DNA from: Candidatus Mycobacterium methanotrophicum
GTDB lineage: Bacteria > Actinomycetota > Actinomycetes > Mycobacteriales > Mycobacteriaceae
Assembly: GCF_023515995.1 (NCBI RefSeq)
Contig: NZ_CP097320.1
Span: 3,224,001-3,288,000, forward strand
Direction of reading: 5' to 3'
DNA: 64,000 bases
The notes beneath the pieces were generated by a model, which made no database searches, was not told the origin of the DNA, and saw only the letters and a program-made list of their open reading frames with translations. This document shows, piece after piece, positions 1-8,388 of this stretch (position 1 is its first letter; every line of letters begins with the position of its first letter). The position numbers were made by a program, and so were the translations under genes.

Positions 1-433
1 GGCAGCCCGGCACCTGCACGTCCACCGGCACCACGTCGGAGACCGCACCGGCCACCCCATACCCGCCGGCGAACACTCCACAGTTAAGTGCGCAGTCCCC
101 GCAGGCCACCACCAGCCGCGGCTCGGGCACCGCCTCATGCGTGCGGCGCAGCGCCACCTCCATGTTGCGGGTCACCGGCCCGGTCACCAGCAGCGCATCG
201 GCATGCCGTGGCGAGGCCACCAACCGGGCACCGTAGCGTTCGGCGTCATAGACCGGCCCGAACGCCGACGCGATCTCGATCTCGCAGCCGTTGCACGAGC
301 CGGCGTCCACATGCCGCAGCTGCAGCGACCCGTTCAGCCCGCCCGCCCGCTCCGGGCCGATCCCTGCCGGCCGCGGTGGGGCCGGCTCGGCCACTCGACC
401 CGTAGCACAGATCTTGCGCCACAGCCCGATCAC
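1..433 (-). CDS. NuoB/hydrogenase-small-subunit-like redox protein, Rv0082-like (3' end outside window)
   Basis: The minus strand reads from a GTG at 433 and stays open to the window edge (144 codons seen). It carries the iron-sulfur small-subunit signature of the NuoB/group 4 hydrogenase family: GSCNGCEIE near residue 41, then VTGPVTRNMEVALRRT, then CGDCALNCGVF, with PGC at the edge. Such subunits hold a 4Fe-4S cluster and pass electrons inside a membrane-bound oxidoreductase. The GTG start overlaps the TGA of the upstream arsR gene by four bases (GTGA), so the two genes are translationally coupled. In M. tuberculosis the same pair, Rv0081-Rv0082, opens a formate hydrogenlyase-like cluster of the DosR regulon; equating this pair with it is inference from order and motifs. 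Confidence 0.85.
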   Translation of the reverse strand, partial: MIGLWRKICATGRVAEPAPPRPAGIGPERAGGLNGSLQLRHVDAGSCNGCEIEIASAFGPVYDAERYGARLVASPRHADALLVTGPVTRNMEVALRRTHEAVPEPRLVVACGDCALNCGVFAGGYGVAGAVSDVVPVDVQVPGC

Positions 434-819
434 GACACCGCCGCGCTACGGCTGACTCCAGCGCCGCCGACGTCGGACTGCTCAGCCCGCAACTCGGCGA
501 GCAGCTCATTCTGCCCGGCCAGCAGCTCAGTCAAGATCCGCCGGGAAGCGCCCATCATCTCCGCCATGTCCGGACAGGCCAGCGTGTACATCACCGTACT
601 GCCCGTGCGCGTCGCGGTCAGGATCCCCGAGCGGCGCAACACCCCCAACTGCTGCGACAGCGTCGACGGCTCAACCTCGATCACGGCCAGCATGTCCCGC
701 ACCGATCGCGGCCCATTGGCCAGCAGCTCCAGCACCCGGATTCGCGCCGGATGCCCCAGCATCCGGAAGAAGTCCGCCCTCGCCTGGTATAGCGGAACCG
801 ACACCGCCAACCTCCCCAC
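430..819 (-). CDS. ArsR-family transcriptional regulator, Rv0081-like
   Basis: 129 aa. A winged-helix core starts near residue 15 with FFRMLGHPARIRVLELL, followed by a recognition helix region around STLSQQLGVLRRSGIL and a wing with TRTGSTVMYTL, as in ArsR/SmtB repressors. No cysteine pair typical of metal-sensing ArsR proteins is visible in the recognition helix. The closest family known to me is M. tuberculosis Rv0081, a hub regulator in the hypoxia network. It is the first gene of an operon with the NuoB-like subunit (4-base overlap), so it probably autoregulates that operon. The start at 819 may be long: a shorter start near residue 7-9 would match the usual length of about 114 aa. Confidence 0.85.
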   Translation of the reverse strand: MGRLAVSVPLYQARADFFRMLGHPARIRVLELLANGPRSVRDMLAVIEVEPSTLSQQLGVLRRSGILTATRTGSTVMYTLACPDMAEMMGASRRILTELLAGQNELLAELRAEQSDVGGAGVSRSAAVS

Positions 820-1447
820 TCCCTACGACGCGGATACAGAACATAACATATCTATCAAAATTGACGAATTTCGAAACTCTGCCGTAGAGCAGCGCAGTGG
901 CCGGTCGTCTTCGACTGGGTCGCCGCGGGCATGCTGACCTTGCCAGCACCGACTCCTCTCGGCCATGCGGGCGGGGCGGCATACGGTACGCGACCGCACT
1001 GCGGCCAGCCGTGATGTCTGGCTTCCGACTTCGACAGACCGAACAGACGAGCCTGCAGCCCCAACACCAGCGCGGCGCGGCCGGCGACCGAGCACGACGC
1101 ATCGGTCCGACCCGATGGCCCCGACCGATCAAACTGGATCCGAGCACGAGCGAAGTCCAAGCGAGAGCGCGCGCGAGGTCGGCGCTGGCAAGACCCTCCA
1201 CAGATCCGCCGTCTCGTCGAAGACAGCTCCGACAGCGACTCCAATGCGTGAACCTTGGATTCGTGCTGCCTGTGGTGCAGAAGTACGCCGACCAGGTCTC
1301 CGTGGAAATGGCAACCGGCGATAAATATAGCGGAGTTGCTGGTTGAGTTGCTGCCGATCAAGAACCTGGTTGAGTTGCTTGCCGATCAAGAACATTGCGT
1401 TGGGGCGGGCGCATGACACTCCCTATGTCAACCTCCCTATGTCAACC
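820..1447. other. Non-coding region upstream of the arsR gene
   Basis: No convincing gene in any frame. The first 60 bases upstream of the arsR gene are AT-rich for this genome (838-880) and contain TTTCGAAA, an 8-bp palindrome at 869-876, next to TCAAAATTGA; this is a reasonable place for the promoter and an ArsR operator, but no binding data can be read from sequence. The distal part (1340-1447) holds two short duplications described separately. Confidence 0.4.
1340..1446. repeat. Two short direct duplications downstream of the IS110 gene
   Basis: A segment of about 26 bp beginning TGGTTGAGTTGCT and ending CCGATCAAGAAC occurs at 1340-1365 and again at 1367-1393 with one extra T. Immediately after, the 14-bp unit CTCCCTATGTCAAC is repeated perfectly in tandem at 1419-1432 and 1433-1446, ending next to the transposase stop codon. 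The position beside the 3' end of an IS110-type gene suggests a boundary or a footprint of recombination, but the element's exact end was not identified. Confidence 0.7.
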
Positions 1448-2707
1448 TCAGGCCGCGGATGCGGTTGTGAGATTGGCTGCGGCGCCGTGTTGGGCGGGGT
1501 CATACGGGGCGCCATCTTGCCGGCAGCGCCAGATGACGCAGATCCAGGCTCGTGCGAGGATGCGCACGGCATGGGGGTGGTCTTTGTGAGCTTGTCGTGC
1601 CTGGTTGTAGATGTGGGCGGCCCAGGGGCTTTCGTGTCGGCTGTTGTCGGCGAAGGTGGTGATGGCCTGGCGGAAGCGTTTGTTGCAGGCCCAGCGAAAG
1701 TGCACGGCCTTGTGTTTGCCGGAGGCCTTGGTGACCGGTGTGCATCCGGCCAGGGCGGCGATCGACTCGGGTCCGTCGTAGGCTTGGCGGCAGTCGCCCC
1801 ACTCGGCGAGCATCTGGGCGGCATTGATTTGACCCGACCTTGGCGGCGACGTGAAGATCTTGCCGTCCGGATGCTCTTCGAGTCGGGTGGCCACCGAGCG
1901 GTCCAGCTGTTTGATGGCGGTGTTGAGTGCGGTCAGCACGCCGACCAGGGTGCCGACGGCATCGGCCAGTGCTGCGCTGAGAGCGTGGTGGGCAGAGCCT
2001 GCCGGCGCCTGGCGCAGCCGGGCGAGCAATTCGGCGGGGTGGCGGCGTCCGGAGTAGCCCTGTTTGGCCAGGAACGCGGCGAGCCGCTTTTCGCTCAGGT
2101 GCTCGGCGGCGGCCGGGGTCGGGTATCGGGTCAAAAACGCCAGGCTGATCGGGGATTCCACGTCGGCGAAAATGGCCCTGGCGCCGGGCCAGTGGGCGTC
2201 GAGCAGCGCGGAGAGCTGATTGGTGGCGGCGACTCGCTGCTCAACGAGGTCGGTGCGGGTGCGCACCACGGTGCGGGCCGCGATGGTGGCATCGCTGTAG
2301 GGGGCGGCGACGCGCAGCCGGTGCTGGCGCAGCCGCAGGTACTCGGCGATGACTTCGGCGTCGGCGGCATCAGACTTGGCGCCGCAGAGCACCTCGCCCT
2401 CGCGCCAGGTTTTGATCGCGTTCGGGCTGACCGGCACGACGGGGTGCCCGGCCTCCAGCAGCAGGTCCACCAGCCGCCCGTTGGGGCGTTCAATTGCGAT
2501 CGGAATATCCTCCGCTGCGATCGGAATATCCTCCGCTTCAGCGTATTTCGCCAATCGGCGAACCAGAGTGGCGATCCCGTCGGCGGAATGGGCGATGGTG
2601 AAACGAGCTACGACCTTGCCGGCCTGGTCCAGCACGCACACGGCATGGGATTCAGCCGCCCAGTCGATCCCGACGAAGAACAATGCGGCGACAACAGCGA
2701 GAGACAA
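1448..2707 (-). CDS. IS110-family transposase (DEDD recombinase)
   Basis: 419 aa, TTG start with GAGGAG seven bases upstream. The N-terminal DEDD (RuvC-like) domain begins with GIDWAAESHAV, continues with AIERPNG and has KSDAADAEVIAEYLR; the C-terminal Transposase_20 domain holds TSPPRSGQINAAQMLAEWG, ALAGCTPVTKASGKHK and WACNKRFRQAI. IS110 enzymes recombine DNA with a bridge RNA encoded in the element. The reading frame is complete. One oddity is a perfect in-frame 21-bp tandem duplication (2496-2516 and 2517-2537) that doubles seven residues (AEDIPIA) just before the conserved glutamate of AIERPNG; this may alter or disable the active site. IS110 elements lack classical inverted ends, so the borders are not fixed. 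Confidence 0.9.
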   Translation of the reverse strand: MSLAVVAALFFVGIDWAAESHAVCVLDQAGKVVARFTIAHSADGIATLVRRLAKYAEAEDIPIAAEDIPIAIERPNGRLVDLLLEAGHPVVPVSPNAIKTWREGEVLCGAKSDAADAEVIAEYLRLRQHRLRVAAPYSDATIAARTVVRTRTDLVEQRVAATNQLSALLDAHWPGARAIFADVESPISLAFLTRYPTPAAAEHLSEKRLAAFLAKQGYSGRRHPAELLARLRQAPAGSAHHALSAALADAVGTLVGVLTALNTAIKQLDRSVATRLEEHPDGKIFTSPPRSGQINAAQMLAEWGDCRQAYDGPESIAALAGCTPVTKASGKHKAVHFRWACNKRFRQAITTFADNSRHESPWAAHIYNQARQAHKDHPHAVRILARAWICVIWRCRQDGAPYDPAQHGAAANLTTASAA

Positions 2708-2945
2708 TTGGACTCCTCAACATGGCAGCGACGACTCGGCGGCGAGGCCGGCCCCTGGGTGGTCACTAACCGGCGCTCTGCGGCGCATCTCCCTGTTGCC
2801 GATCTGCGGCCCCGGGGAAGCCGGGGGCGGCGGTGTCATGCTGGCCCTCTACGAGCGACCGACAAAGGCCGTCACCCCGGCTCCCGCCGAGTCCCTTCCA
2901 CGACCCTCAAATCGAGGACCGCAATAAGGATGGTGCCCTAGCGAC
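2708..2945 (-). ncRNA. Candidate bridge-RNA region of the IS110 element
   Basis: Elements of the IS110 subgroup encode their guide-like bridge RNA in the non-coding left end upstream of the recombinase. This minus-strand stretch has no gene, is rich in potential hairpins (for example CCCCGGCTTCCCCGGGG near 2812-2828) and runs directly into the TTG start at 2707. The outer limit is a guess. Covariation or a match of its loops to donor and target flanks was not tested. Confidence 0.35.
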
Positions 2946-3335
2946 CGGCTTCATGTTCCGCGAGGCATGTTCGACGAGCCGCTGCCGCAGGCCGATCCGC
3001 ACACGCTGGAATGTGCATCGCGCAATGCGACCTGCTGATGCAGCGGATCAAACAACGCCGCGGCATCACCGCCGTGAGCGCGGAACAACGCGCCAGTCCA
3101 CAACGACCCATGCGTCATGACCCGACTCGTCGGGGAATCTCATCGTTGCGATCCGCGCCGTGGCCGTTGGCCACAAGGCGGCGGACTTCGACAGCTGGAT
3201 GACCCTGCTCGGTGTTTCCGCCGTTGTGTGTGCACAGCGATGCCGACGATCCTGGTGGGCCGACTGCAGTTGCCGCTGTTTTAGGCCATTGGATTTCGCC
3301 GTGGGCGACTGCTCGGGCTTGGTCGCTGTCGCCGT
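2946..3335. other. No recognisable gene between the IS110 element and the FHA gene
   Basis: Short plus-strand frames such as [15 protein letters not shown] near 2968 are open for only about 20 codons and match no family I recognise. The stretch looks like decayed coding sequence but nothing can be named. Confidence 0.4.
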
Positions 3336-3716
3336 CTAGGACCTCACAACAACCAGGCGAAACTTACCGATCTGAACCACGTCGCCGCTAACCAGCTCAG
3401 CCGACTGCGCCGGCTTCTGGTTGACGTAGGTGCCGTTGAGGCTGCCCACGTCATCAACGTGGAGTTCGTCGTTGTCCCATCTAAATTCGGCATGCTGGCG
3501 GCTCACCGTGATGTCGTCGAGAAAGACGTCTCCGTCGGGATGTCGACCCGCCGAGGTGACAGGCCGATCCAGCAGGAAACGCGATCCAGCGTTGGGACCC
3601 CGCGTTGCCACCAGCAGTGCGGAACCCACCGGCAACCCCTCAACCACTGGGGCGCCGCTATCGGGACCCACCGTGGGTACAGCCTCTAGTTCGTTCAGGA
3701 AGTCGGCGCGGGTCAA
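3336..3716 (-). pseudogene. Truncated GarA paralogue (FHA domain)
   Basis: 126 codons from a TTG. The FHA domain is complete: [24 protein letters not shown] with the phosphothreonine-binding Arg, then TVSRQHAEF, then [11 protein letters not shown] and [11 protein letters not shown]. It is clearly related to the garA gene at 18030-18500 in this window. Upstream of the TTG the frame still reads [17 protein letters not shown], resembling the GarA regulatory segment [15 protein letters not shown] but with an extra residue, and it reaches a TGA without any ATG or GTG. The N-terminus and normal start therefore appear lost, and the C-terminus is also shorter. In GarA the FHA domain binds and inhibits 2-oxoglutarate enzymes unless the threonine is phosphorylated. 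Whether this copy is expressed is unknown; I call it a probable pseudogene because no ribosome-binding site precedes the TTG. Confidence 0.7.
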
Positions 3717-3979
3717 CGCAGAAGTGGTGTCCCCAGTCGGCGATCGGCCCGTTCTCTGAACTAATGCGATGACCGATACTAGCAGGTCCGGGCACTTTCA
3801 GAAGGCATGCAGGAACGCAGTGGCTAACTGGTAATGGAGTTCCTAACATCAACCGAGAACGGTCGCGGACACGTCTAACTGCTGAGCTCCATATCCCTTC
3901 CGGGGGACGCCTCGCGGCGGCTTAGAGACCCTGCGGAGCCTGTCTCAATTGGACCAACCCAAGTAGAAAGCAGATCTAC

Positions 3980-4287
3980 ATGCCGACGATTCCAAGAAGC
4001 GAGGAAGCTACAGCCTTCCTCGCCACTGTGCAAGACATTCCGTCGAATGCGGTGAGCGCCTGTCGAGGTTGGACAGCCCACGAAGTCATCGCGCATTTGG
4101 CTGCTGGGGCTGCGGAAATCAGCCGGCACCTGGATCCCTACCTACAGGGTGATCCGGTGCCTGCGACGCAGAGCTTCGAGGCGCGAGACACCCCGTTCCG
4201 GGTGCTAGACCACGACGCGCTGCTGCGACGTCTCGACGCCGAAGAACGCAAGGTCAGCAAGCTGGTCGACGAAGTTCTAACTCGTTG
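3980..4287 (+). pseudogene. MDMPI/DinB-like mycothiol-dependent isomerase, N-terminal piece
   Basis: From the ATG at 3980 the frame reads SRGWTAHEVIAHLAAGAAEI-type sequence (seen as CRGWTAHEVIAHLAAGAAE), the metal-binding helix motif of the maleylpyruvate isomerase N-terminal (DinB-like) family, then LLRRLDAEERKVSKLVDEVLTR. It stops 1-2 codons after running into the 3' end of a group II intron lying on the opposite strand. The rest of the same gene is found 3.3 kb away at 7609-7800 and 8090-8388. The three pieces together make about 265 codons, the normal family length, so this was one gene split by insertions. Confidence 0.8.
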
Positions 4288-4351
4288 GTGAAAGTCGGCC
4301 CGGAGCGCGGTGACAGCCTTGCGGCTGTTCCGTTTCTCCGGGCCGCTTCCC

Positions 4352-4385
4352 GAACCCGGCGTGCATCTCTCAATGCACCGGGCTC
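4352..4385 (-). ncRNA. Group II intron domain V
   Basis: On the minus strand this is a perfect-length 34-nt hairpin starting GAGCCCGGTGCATTGAGAG and closing GCACGCCGGGTTC. The lower stem GAGCCCGG/CCGGGTTC with the AGC-type catalytic triad position, the two-base bulge and the GAGA-type tetraloop region are as expected. The stop codon of the maturase frame (CATTGA) lies inside it. Confidence 0.9.
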
Positions 4386-5858
4386 TCCACAAGACCCGTC
4401 GCGGCGTCGTGGTGTTCCTCGTCGCCGATGAGCGGCCAGGGCGTTGGGATGACCGATCCGCGGTAGCGGTATCGGGTCGTGCCGATCTTTGGACAGATCG
4501 ATCAGTGTCATCTCGCGCCCGGCTGGCCACCATCGTCCGCCGCAGTACTGCCGGCGGAGTTGCTTCCAGGTCGATTTCGGGTGTTTGCGGCGTATCCATC
4601 GCCAAACCGTGTGCCACACACAGTGGTTGAGGTAGGAGAAGACAGCCGAGGACACCCCGGCCCGGAAATGCCCAGCCCATCCCCGCAACGTCACGTTCAA
4701 GCGGCGCAGCAGTTCATCGATTGGCTGGCTGGTCGAGACCTGTCGTGAAATCATCTTGACCTTCCGCATGGCGGCCTGAACGGCTTTCTTTGACGGATAG
4801 GTGTAGACGTAGTACCGGCTGGTTCCCCGTTTGCGGTGACGCTGGATGTGCCACCCGAGGAAGTCCAGCCCCTCGTCGATCTGGGTGATCAGGGTCTTGT
4901 CTGGTGACAGACGCAACCCCATTGCCGCCAACACGATGGCGATCTGCTCGCGCAGTGCCTCGGCGTCGGCCCTGGTGCCCTTGACCATCAGACACCAGTC
5001 GTCGGCATAGCGGACCAGCCGAAAATTCGGAAGTCCGTGGCGAAGCCGCTTAGCCCGCTCCACCTTGCCGGTGCTCGGCCCGCCAGGAGCCTGGGCGTGT
5101 ACTCGTCCAGCACCGACAATGCCACGTTCGCCAACAACGGCGACAAGATTCCGCCCTGCGGGGTGCCGGCGGTGGTGTCTTCCAGCTGGCGTTCCTCGGT
5201 GAGGATGCCCGCCTTCAGGAACGCCTTCACCAGAGCCAGAACGCGTTTGTCTCCGACTCGTCGCCGCACCCGGTCCATGAGGGCCGGATGCGAGATTTCG
5301 TCGAAACAGGCTTTGATGCCGCCTTCCACGATCCACTCGTAGCAACGAGGGCGGGTCGTGAAGAAGCGAACCTCGGCCACCGCGTCATGAGTCCGGCGTT
5401 TCGGGCGGAAACCGTAGGAACACGGCAGAAACTCAGCCTCGGAAATCGGCTCCAACACCAGCTTCAACGATGCCTGGACCACCCGATCCGCCACGGTGGG
5501 AATCCCTAGACGACGCAACTTTCCATTCGCCTTCGGAATCATCCGCCCACGCACCGGCAACGGGCGGAAAACTACGGTCCTTCAAACTGTTCCGCAGCTC
5601 GTCGAGGAACTCCTCGACACCCTGCAACGCCGCGACCGAACGAGCGGTACGCCCGTCCACCCCGGCCGTTGCGGCACCCTTGTTCCCGCTCACCCGATCC
5701 CACGCCACCAACAAGAACGCGGGGTCGGCAACGAGGTTGAACAGGTCGTCGAACCGGCGATGAGGAGCATCGCGAGCCCAACGGTGCAGCTTGGTCTGGA
5801 TCTTCAGTACCCGTCGGCGCGCCTCACATACGGCGTGCTCGAATTCGTCGGTATTCAC
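4370..5858 (-). pseudogene. Group II intron reverse transcriptase/maturase, frameshifted
   Basis: A GTG at 5858 with GGAGGAG nine bases upstream starts VNTDEFEHAVCEARR, followed by the RT domain: FDDLFNLVADPAFL, AGVDGRTARSV, then in a second frame MIPKANGKLRRLGIPTVADR, YGFRPKRRTHDAV and GTPQGGILSPLLANV, then in a third frame VRYADDWCLMVKG with the catalytic YADD. The maturase X/GIIM region follows (RGWAGHFRAGVSSAVFSYLN, WKQLRRQY) and a last frame change leads to RYRYRGSVIPTPWPL and the stop in domain V. Three single-base frameshifts are placed near 5570 (an extra T in a T run), 5095 and 4485. No HNH endonuclease domain is seen. The enzyme cannot be made in one piece, so the intron should not self-mobilise. 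Confidence 0.85.
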
Positions 5859-6610
5859 CGGCGACCACTCCTCCTGATATTCCAGAACTTCCACTGCTGT
5901 CTTGCTGGTCCCCTTTGCCCTGCGGCCGCCTCTCGCGACCTCCACGACGGGTCGTCACGCCCGCGACTACTATCAGGACCTCCGCCCCACCCCAGCGCTC
6001 CTCGGCCGGACACGGGCCTTCCACCCGAACCGGACCGGCTGCCCGGACCGGGTGGGCGGAGCGCGGGGTGGTTCCCACGTTCACCGAACGATCGATCGGT
6101 CAGGGAGGCACCCAGCTCTACCCCGGCAGCATCGGCGCGCCTACGCCGCAGACCTTCGACGCGGCCTCCCCACCGCCGGTCAAAGACGGCTTCGGAGTCA
6201 ACCACCACCACAAATGCCCTCGCGGGCGTCGCGGTGGAGGCTGTGCACTGCATCCCGGCCCATATCCACCAGATTTGAGCCCGCAGAGAGGTTACGGGGC
6301 GTCAACCACTGGTTCGCTTACGCTGTACCTTCTGACCTCGCTCGGCGAGCCCGCGCCGTCTGGCAGTGCCGGCACGCCTCGCCTTTGTCGGGGCCGCTTG
6401 CCACCCTCACCGGCGTTCCCCGGATCGGACTGCCCCCAGCTTCTCCCGAGCCGCTGCGACGGCCCGACGGAGACGGTCTCTCACCACCTCTCGATCCATC
6501 CTGCGCCTCGTGGCGCACTTGACCGGCGTTCAGGATGAGCATGTTGGCGGCGTTGTCGGTGAGGATGATTGGCGCGGTTTGGTGTTCACGCTGACGCTGT
6601 GATGCTCGCG

Positions 6611-6646
6611 GTGACGGTGACGGTGACGGTGACGGTGACGGTGACG
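6611..6646. repeat. Hexanucleotide microsatellite (GTGACG) x6
   Basis: Six perfect head-to-tail copies of GTGACG, followed by the variant GTGTCG. It lies between the group II intron and the DUF6431-like gene, outside any recognised gene. Such short arrays change copy number by slippage. Confidence 0.95.
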
Positions 6647-6740
6647 GTGTCGGGCCGGCGGTGGTGTTCACGGCGCCGGGGCAGTGGGTGGGCGTGCGGG
6701 ATCGCCAGCCCGGCCAGATCGGTCCGGGCGATGTGGCGGT

Positions 6741-7322
6741 TCAGGTCGGTGCTGCCAGGAGCCGGCCGTGGGCGTGCAGGCCGATCAGGGTCCACAGAGG
6801 TTCGTTGAAGCCCAACCGCTGGCGGGCCGAGCATGCGGCCGCGGTCAGGACAGTCAGCGCGTCGCGCAGCGGGCTGGCGGCGCGGGGCAGCTGGTTGAAC
6901 GTGTCGGGGTCGAGCCGGATGAGGGCCTGGCTGCCGCGCTGCCGCAACCATTGCAGATGAGCGTTGCGCGTGGCGCGGCGCATCCAGCGGCGCACGGTCG
7001 ACGGTGAGCGGTCCAGCTCGGTGGCGATACGGCGATGTCCGTGGCCGTCGGCCTTGCTGGCCAGGGCGGTGCCGATCACTTCGGTGGTGTCGGCCAGGCG
7101 TGGCTGCACGCTGGCCGGCAGCAGAATTTGGGTGCTGGCGCAGCGGGTGCATCGCGCCCGCCTCGGGCGCACGTCGAGGATCTGGGCGCCGAGCCTACGG
7201 ACGCGCCGGCGGCGGCCGTATCCCCACCGCGTGAGGGTGCCGCCGCACCCGAGGTGCGGACAGCCGATCTCGCCTGCGCCCAGGGCCTGCTCGGCCCACT
7301 CGACGGCGCGGACAACGATCAT
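6741..7322 (-). CDS. Zinc-ribbon/helix-turn-helix protein of the DUF6431 type
   Basis: ATG at 7322 gives 193 aa beginning MIVVRAVEWAEQALG. A zinc-ribbon-like segment has CPHLGCGGTLTRWGYG and later RARCTRCAST, then a helix-turn-helix reads GHGHRRIATELDRSPSTVRRWMRRA. Proteins of this build accompany transposases in actinobacterial insertion elements and probably bind element DNA. No DDE transposase follows it here, so it may be the first gene of an otherwise lost element. It lies in the 3.3-kb insertion that splits the MDMPI gene. A longer frame upstream of 7322 exists but lacks family features. Confidence 0.6.
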   Translation of the reverse strand: MIVVRAVEWAEQALGAGEIGCPHLGCGGTLTRWGYGRRRRVRRLGAQILDVRPRRARCTRCASTQILLPASVQPRLADTTEVIGTALASKADGHGHRRIATELDRSPSTVRRWMRRATRNAHLQWLRQRGSQALIRLDPDTFNQLPRAASPLRDALTVLTAAACSARQRLGFNEPLWTLIGLHAHGRLLAAPT

Positions 7323-7608
7323 CGGGTGCTCGGGCGACCATGAGGCACCAGGATGGTCTACCACGGTGCGAGCCGGGAAGGGGTCATCTCGTGTTGGCCG
7401 CAGGTGCGCGAAACCGCCACTGCGCCAGTCGATCACCCCGGCACGATCGTCCGGCGCCGCGATGATCGCCGAAACGAACCCACACCACCATGGCCCTGGG
7501 CACAACCCAGCATCGTCACCACGCCGCCGCGCGAACCCGGCCAAAGCATCCTCACCCCCAGCGCCGGTACCCCTACCCCGACGTGGTCACCCTGAATGCC
7601 CGCCAACA

Positions 7609-7830
7609 ACCGCCGAGCCCGAGGGGGTCATCCCCTGGACCGGGCGACAGATGGCCGTTGCCAAGTTCGCGCCTCACCTGCGTAGTGAGTTCGCGATCCA
7701 CCGCTGGGACATCGCCGGCGACGATGAGATCGGTTGGCAACTATTAGCTCGACCTGAACTCACCGAGCACGCAGTCACCGTGCTTGGCCGGTTATTACTA
7801 GGGTGGCCGAAACTAATGCGCTTGTCTTGA
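7609..7830 (+). pseudogene. MDMPI-like gene, middle piece
   Basis: The frame AEPEGVIPWTGRQMAVAKFA, then SEFAIHRWDIAGDDEIGWQLL and TEHAVTVLGRLLLG, continues the broken MDMPI gene whose first part ends LVDEVLTR at 4287. It has no start of its own and runs to a TGA at 7830 through about ten codons unrelated to the family, so it is cut again near 7800. Confidence 0.8.
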
Positions 7831-8089
7831 GTTTTTCTACGGCGTAACGTTCGCTGTGTCCGCTCCACTTGTGCAGGAATGATGTCCTGACCAGCCACGT
7901 TGGTGGTACAGCCGGTCATCGGAACGACCGGACTTCGGCGCAGCGGGTTGCGGCGGTCCGTCGCAGGTTCTGCGTGAGCTTGCGCTGATTCAGGGAGCCA
8001 CAGGACTCGGCGGTCAGAAAGCGAAGCCGCCGAGGCCGGCGTCGGACCGCCCACTCGACACCCCCATGACCGCAGGCGAACCGCCTAAC

Positions 8090-8388
8090 CGGACCCCGAC
8101 CTCGGCGGTCTGAGGCCGGCCTCATTAGAAGCGGGCGCGAAGATGGACCCGCTGGCCGGGCGGAACTTCGCGGTCCGCTTGCGCGCCCAAGGCGCCAAAG
8201 ATTTGCGGGTGGTGATCGACGAGGGCCAAGCCGGCCTCGAACTGGTCGCTGACGACAGCACCGAGCCCGACGCCGAGGCCCGCACCTTGATCATGTGGGG
8301 ACGGAGACCCGAAAAATGCGGAAATTTTCGCAGCTACATGCCCGCCCCGATGCTGGCCAGGATGCAGATATTGCTATCCGGATACTGA
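8090..8388 (+). pseudogene. MDMPI-like gene, C-terminal piece
   Basis: The frame reads KDLRVVIDEGQAGLELVADD, RTLIMWGRRPEKCG and ends PAPMLARMQILLSGY with a TGA, which is the usual end of MDMPI-family proteins. An in-frame TAA at 8086-8088 marks the upstream limit. About 290 bp of unrelated sequence (7800-8089) separates it from the middle piece; no insertion-sequence ends were recognised there, but a minus-strand frame (RRFACGHGGVEWAVRRRPRR) looks like a transposon fragment. Confidence 0.75.

Larger units (their letters stand above)
4288..6518 (-). mobile_element. Group II intron (immobile relic)
   Basis: The minus strand from 6518 begins GTGCGCC, fitting the GUGYG 5' consensus of group II introns, and ends near 4288 with CTTTCAC, fitting the AY 3' end. 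Between them lie a maturase reading frame, a canonical 34-nt domain V at 4352-4385 and a domain VI stem (CCCGGAG paired with CTCCGGG) at about 4296-4341. Total length near 2.23 kb is normal. The intron lies antisense to the MDMPI gene; its 3' flank is MDMPI coding sequence but its 5' flank is not, so it sits at the edge of a composite insertion or a later deletion joined the two. The exact 5' base is inferred from consensus. Confidence 0.8.

Noticed and set aside
137..937. Long plus-strand frame over the arsR gene
   Set aside because: It is the complement of two genes with clear motifs and has arginine/proline-rich, family-less sequence.
1343..2941. 532-codon plus-strand frame over the IS110 transposase
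   Set aside because: Antisense shadow of a gene with all IS110 motifs; glycine/valine-rich with no domain.
7831..8089. A separate small insertion element inside the MDMPI gene
   Set aside because: No inverted ends or target duplication could be found, so it is left as sequence of unknown origin.
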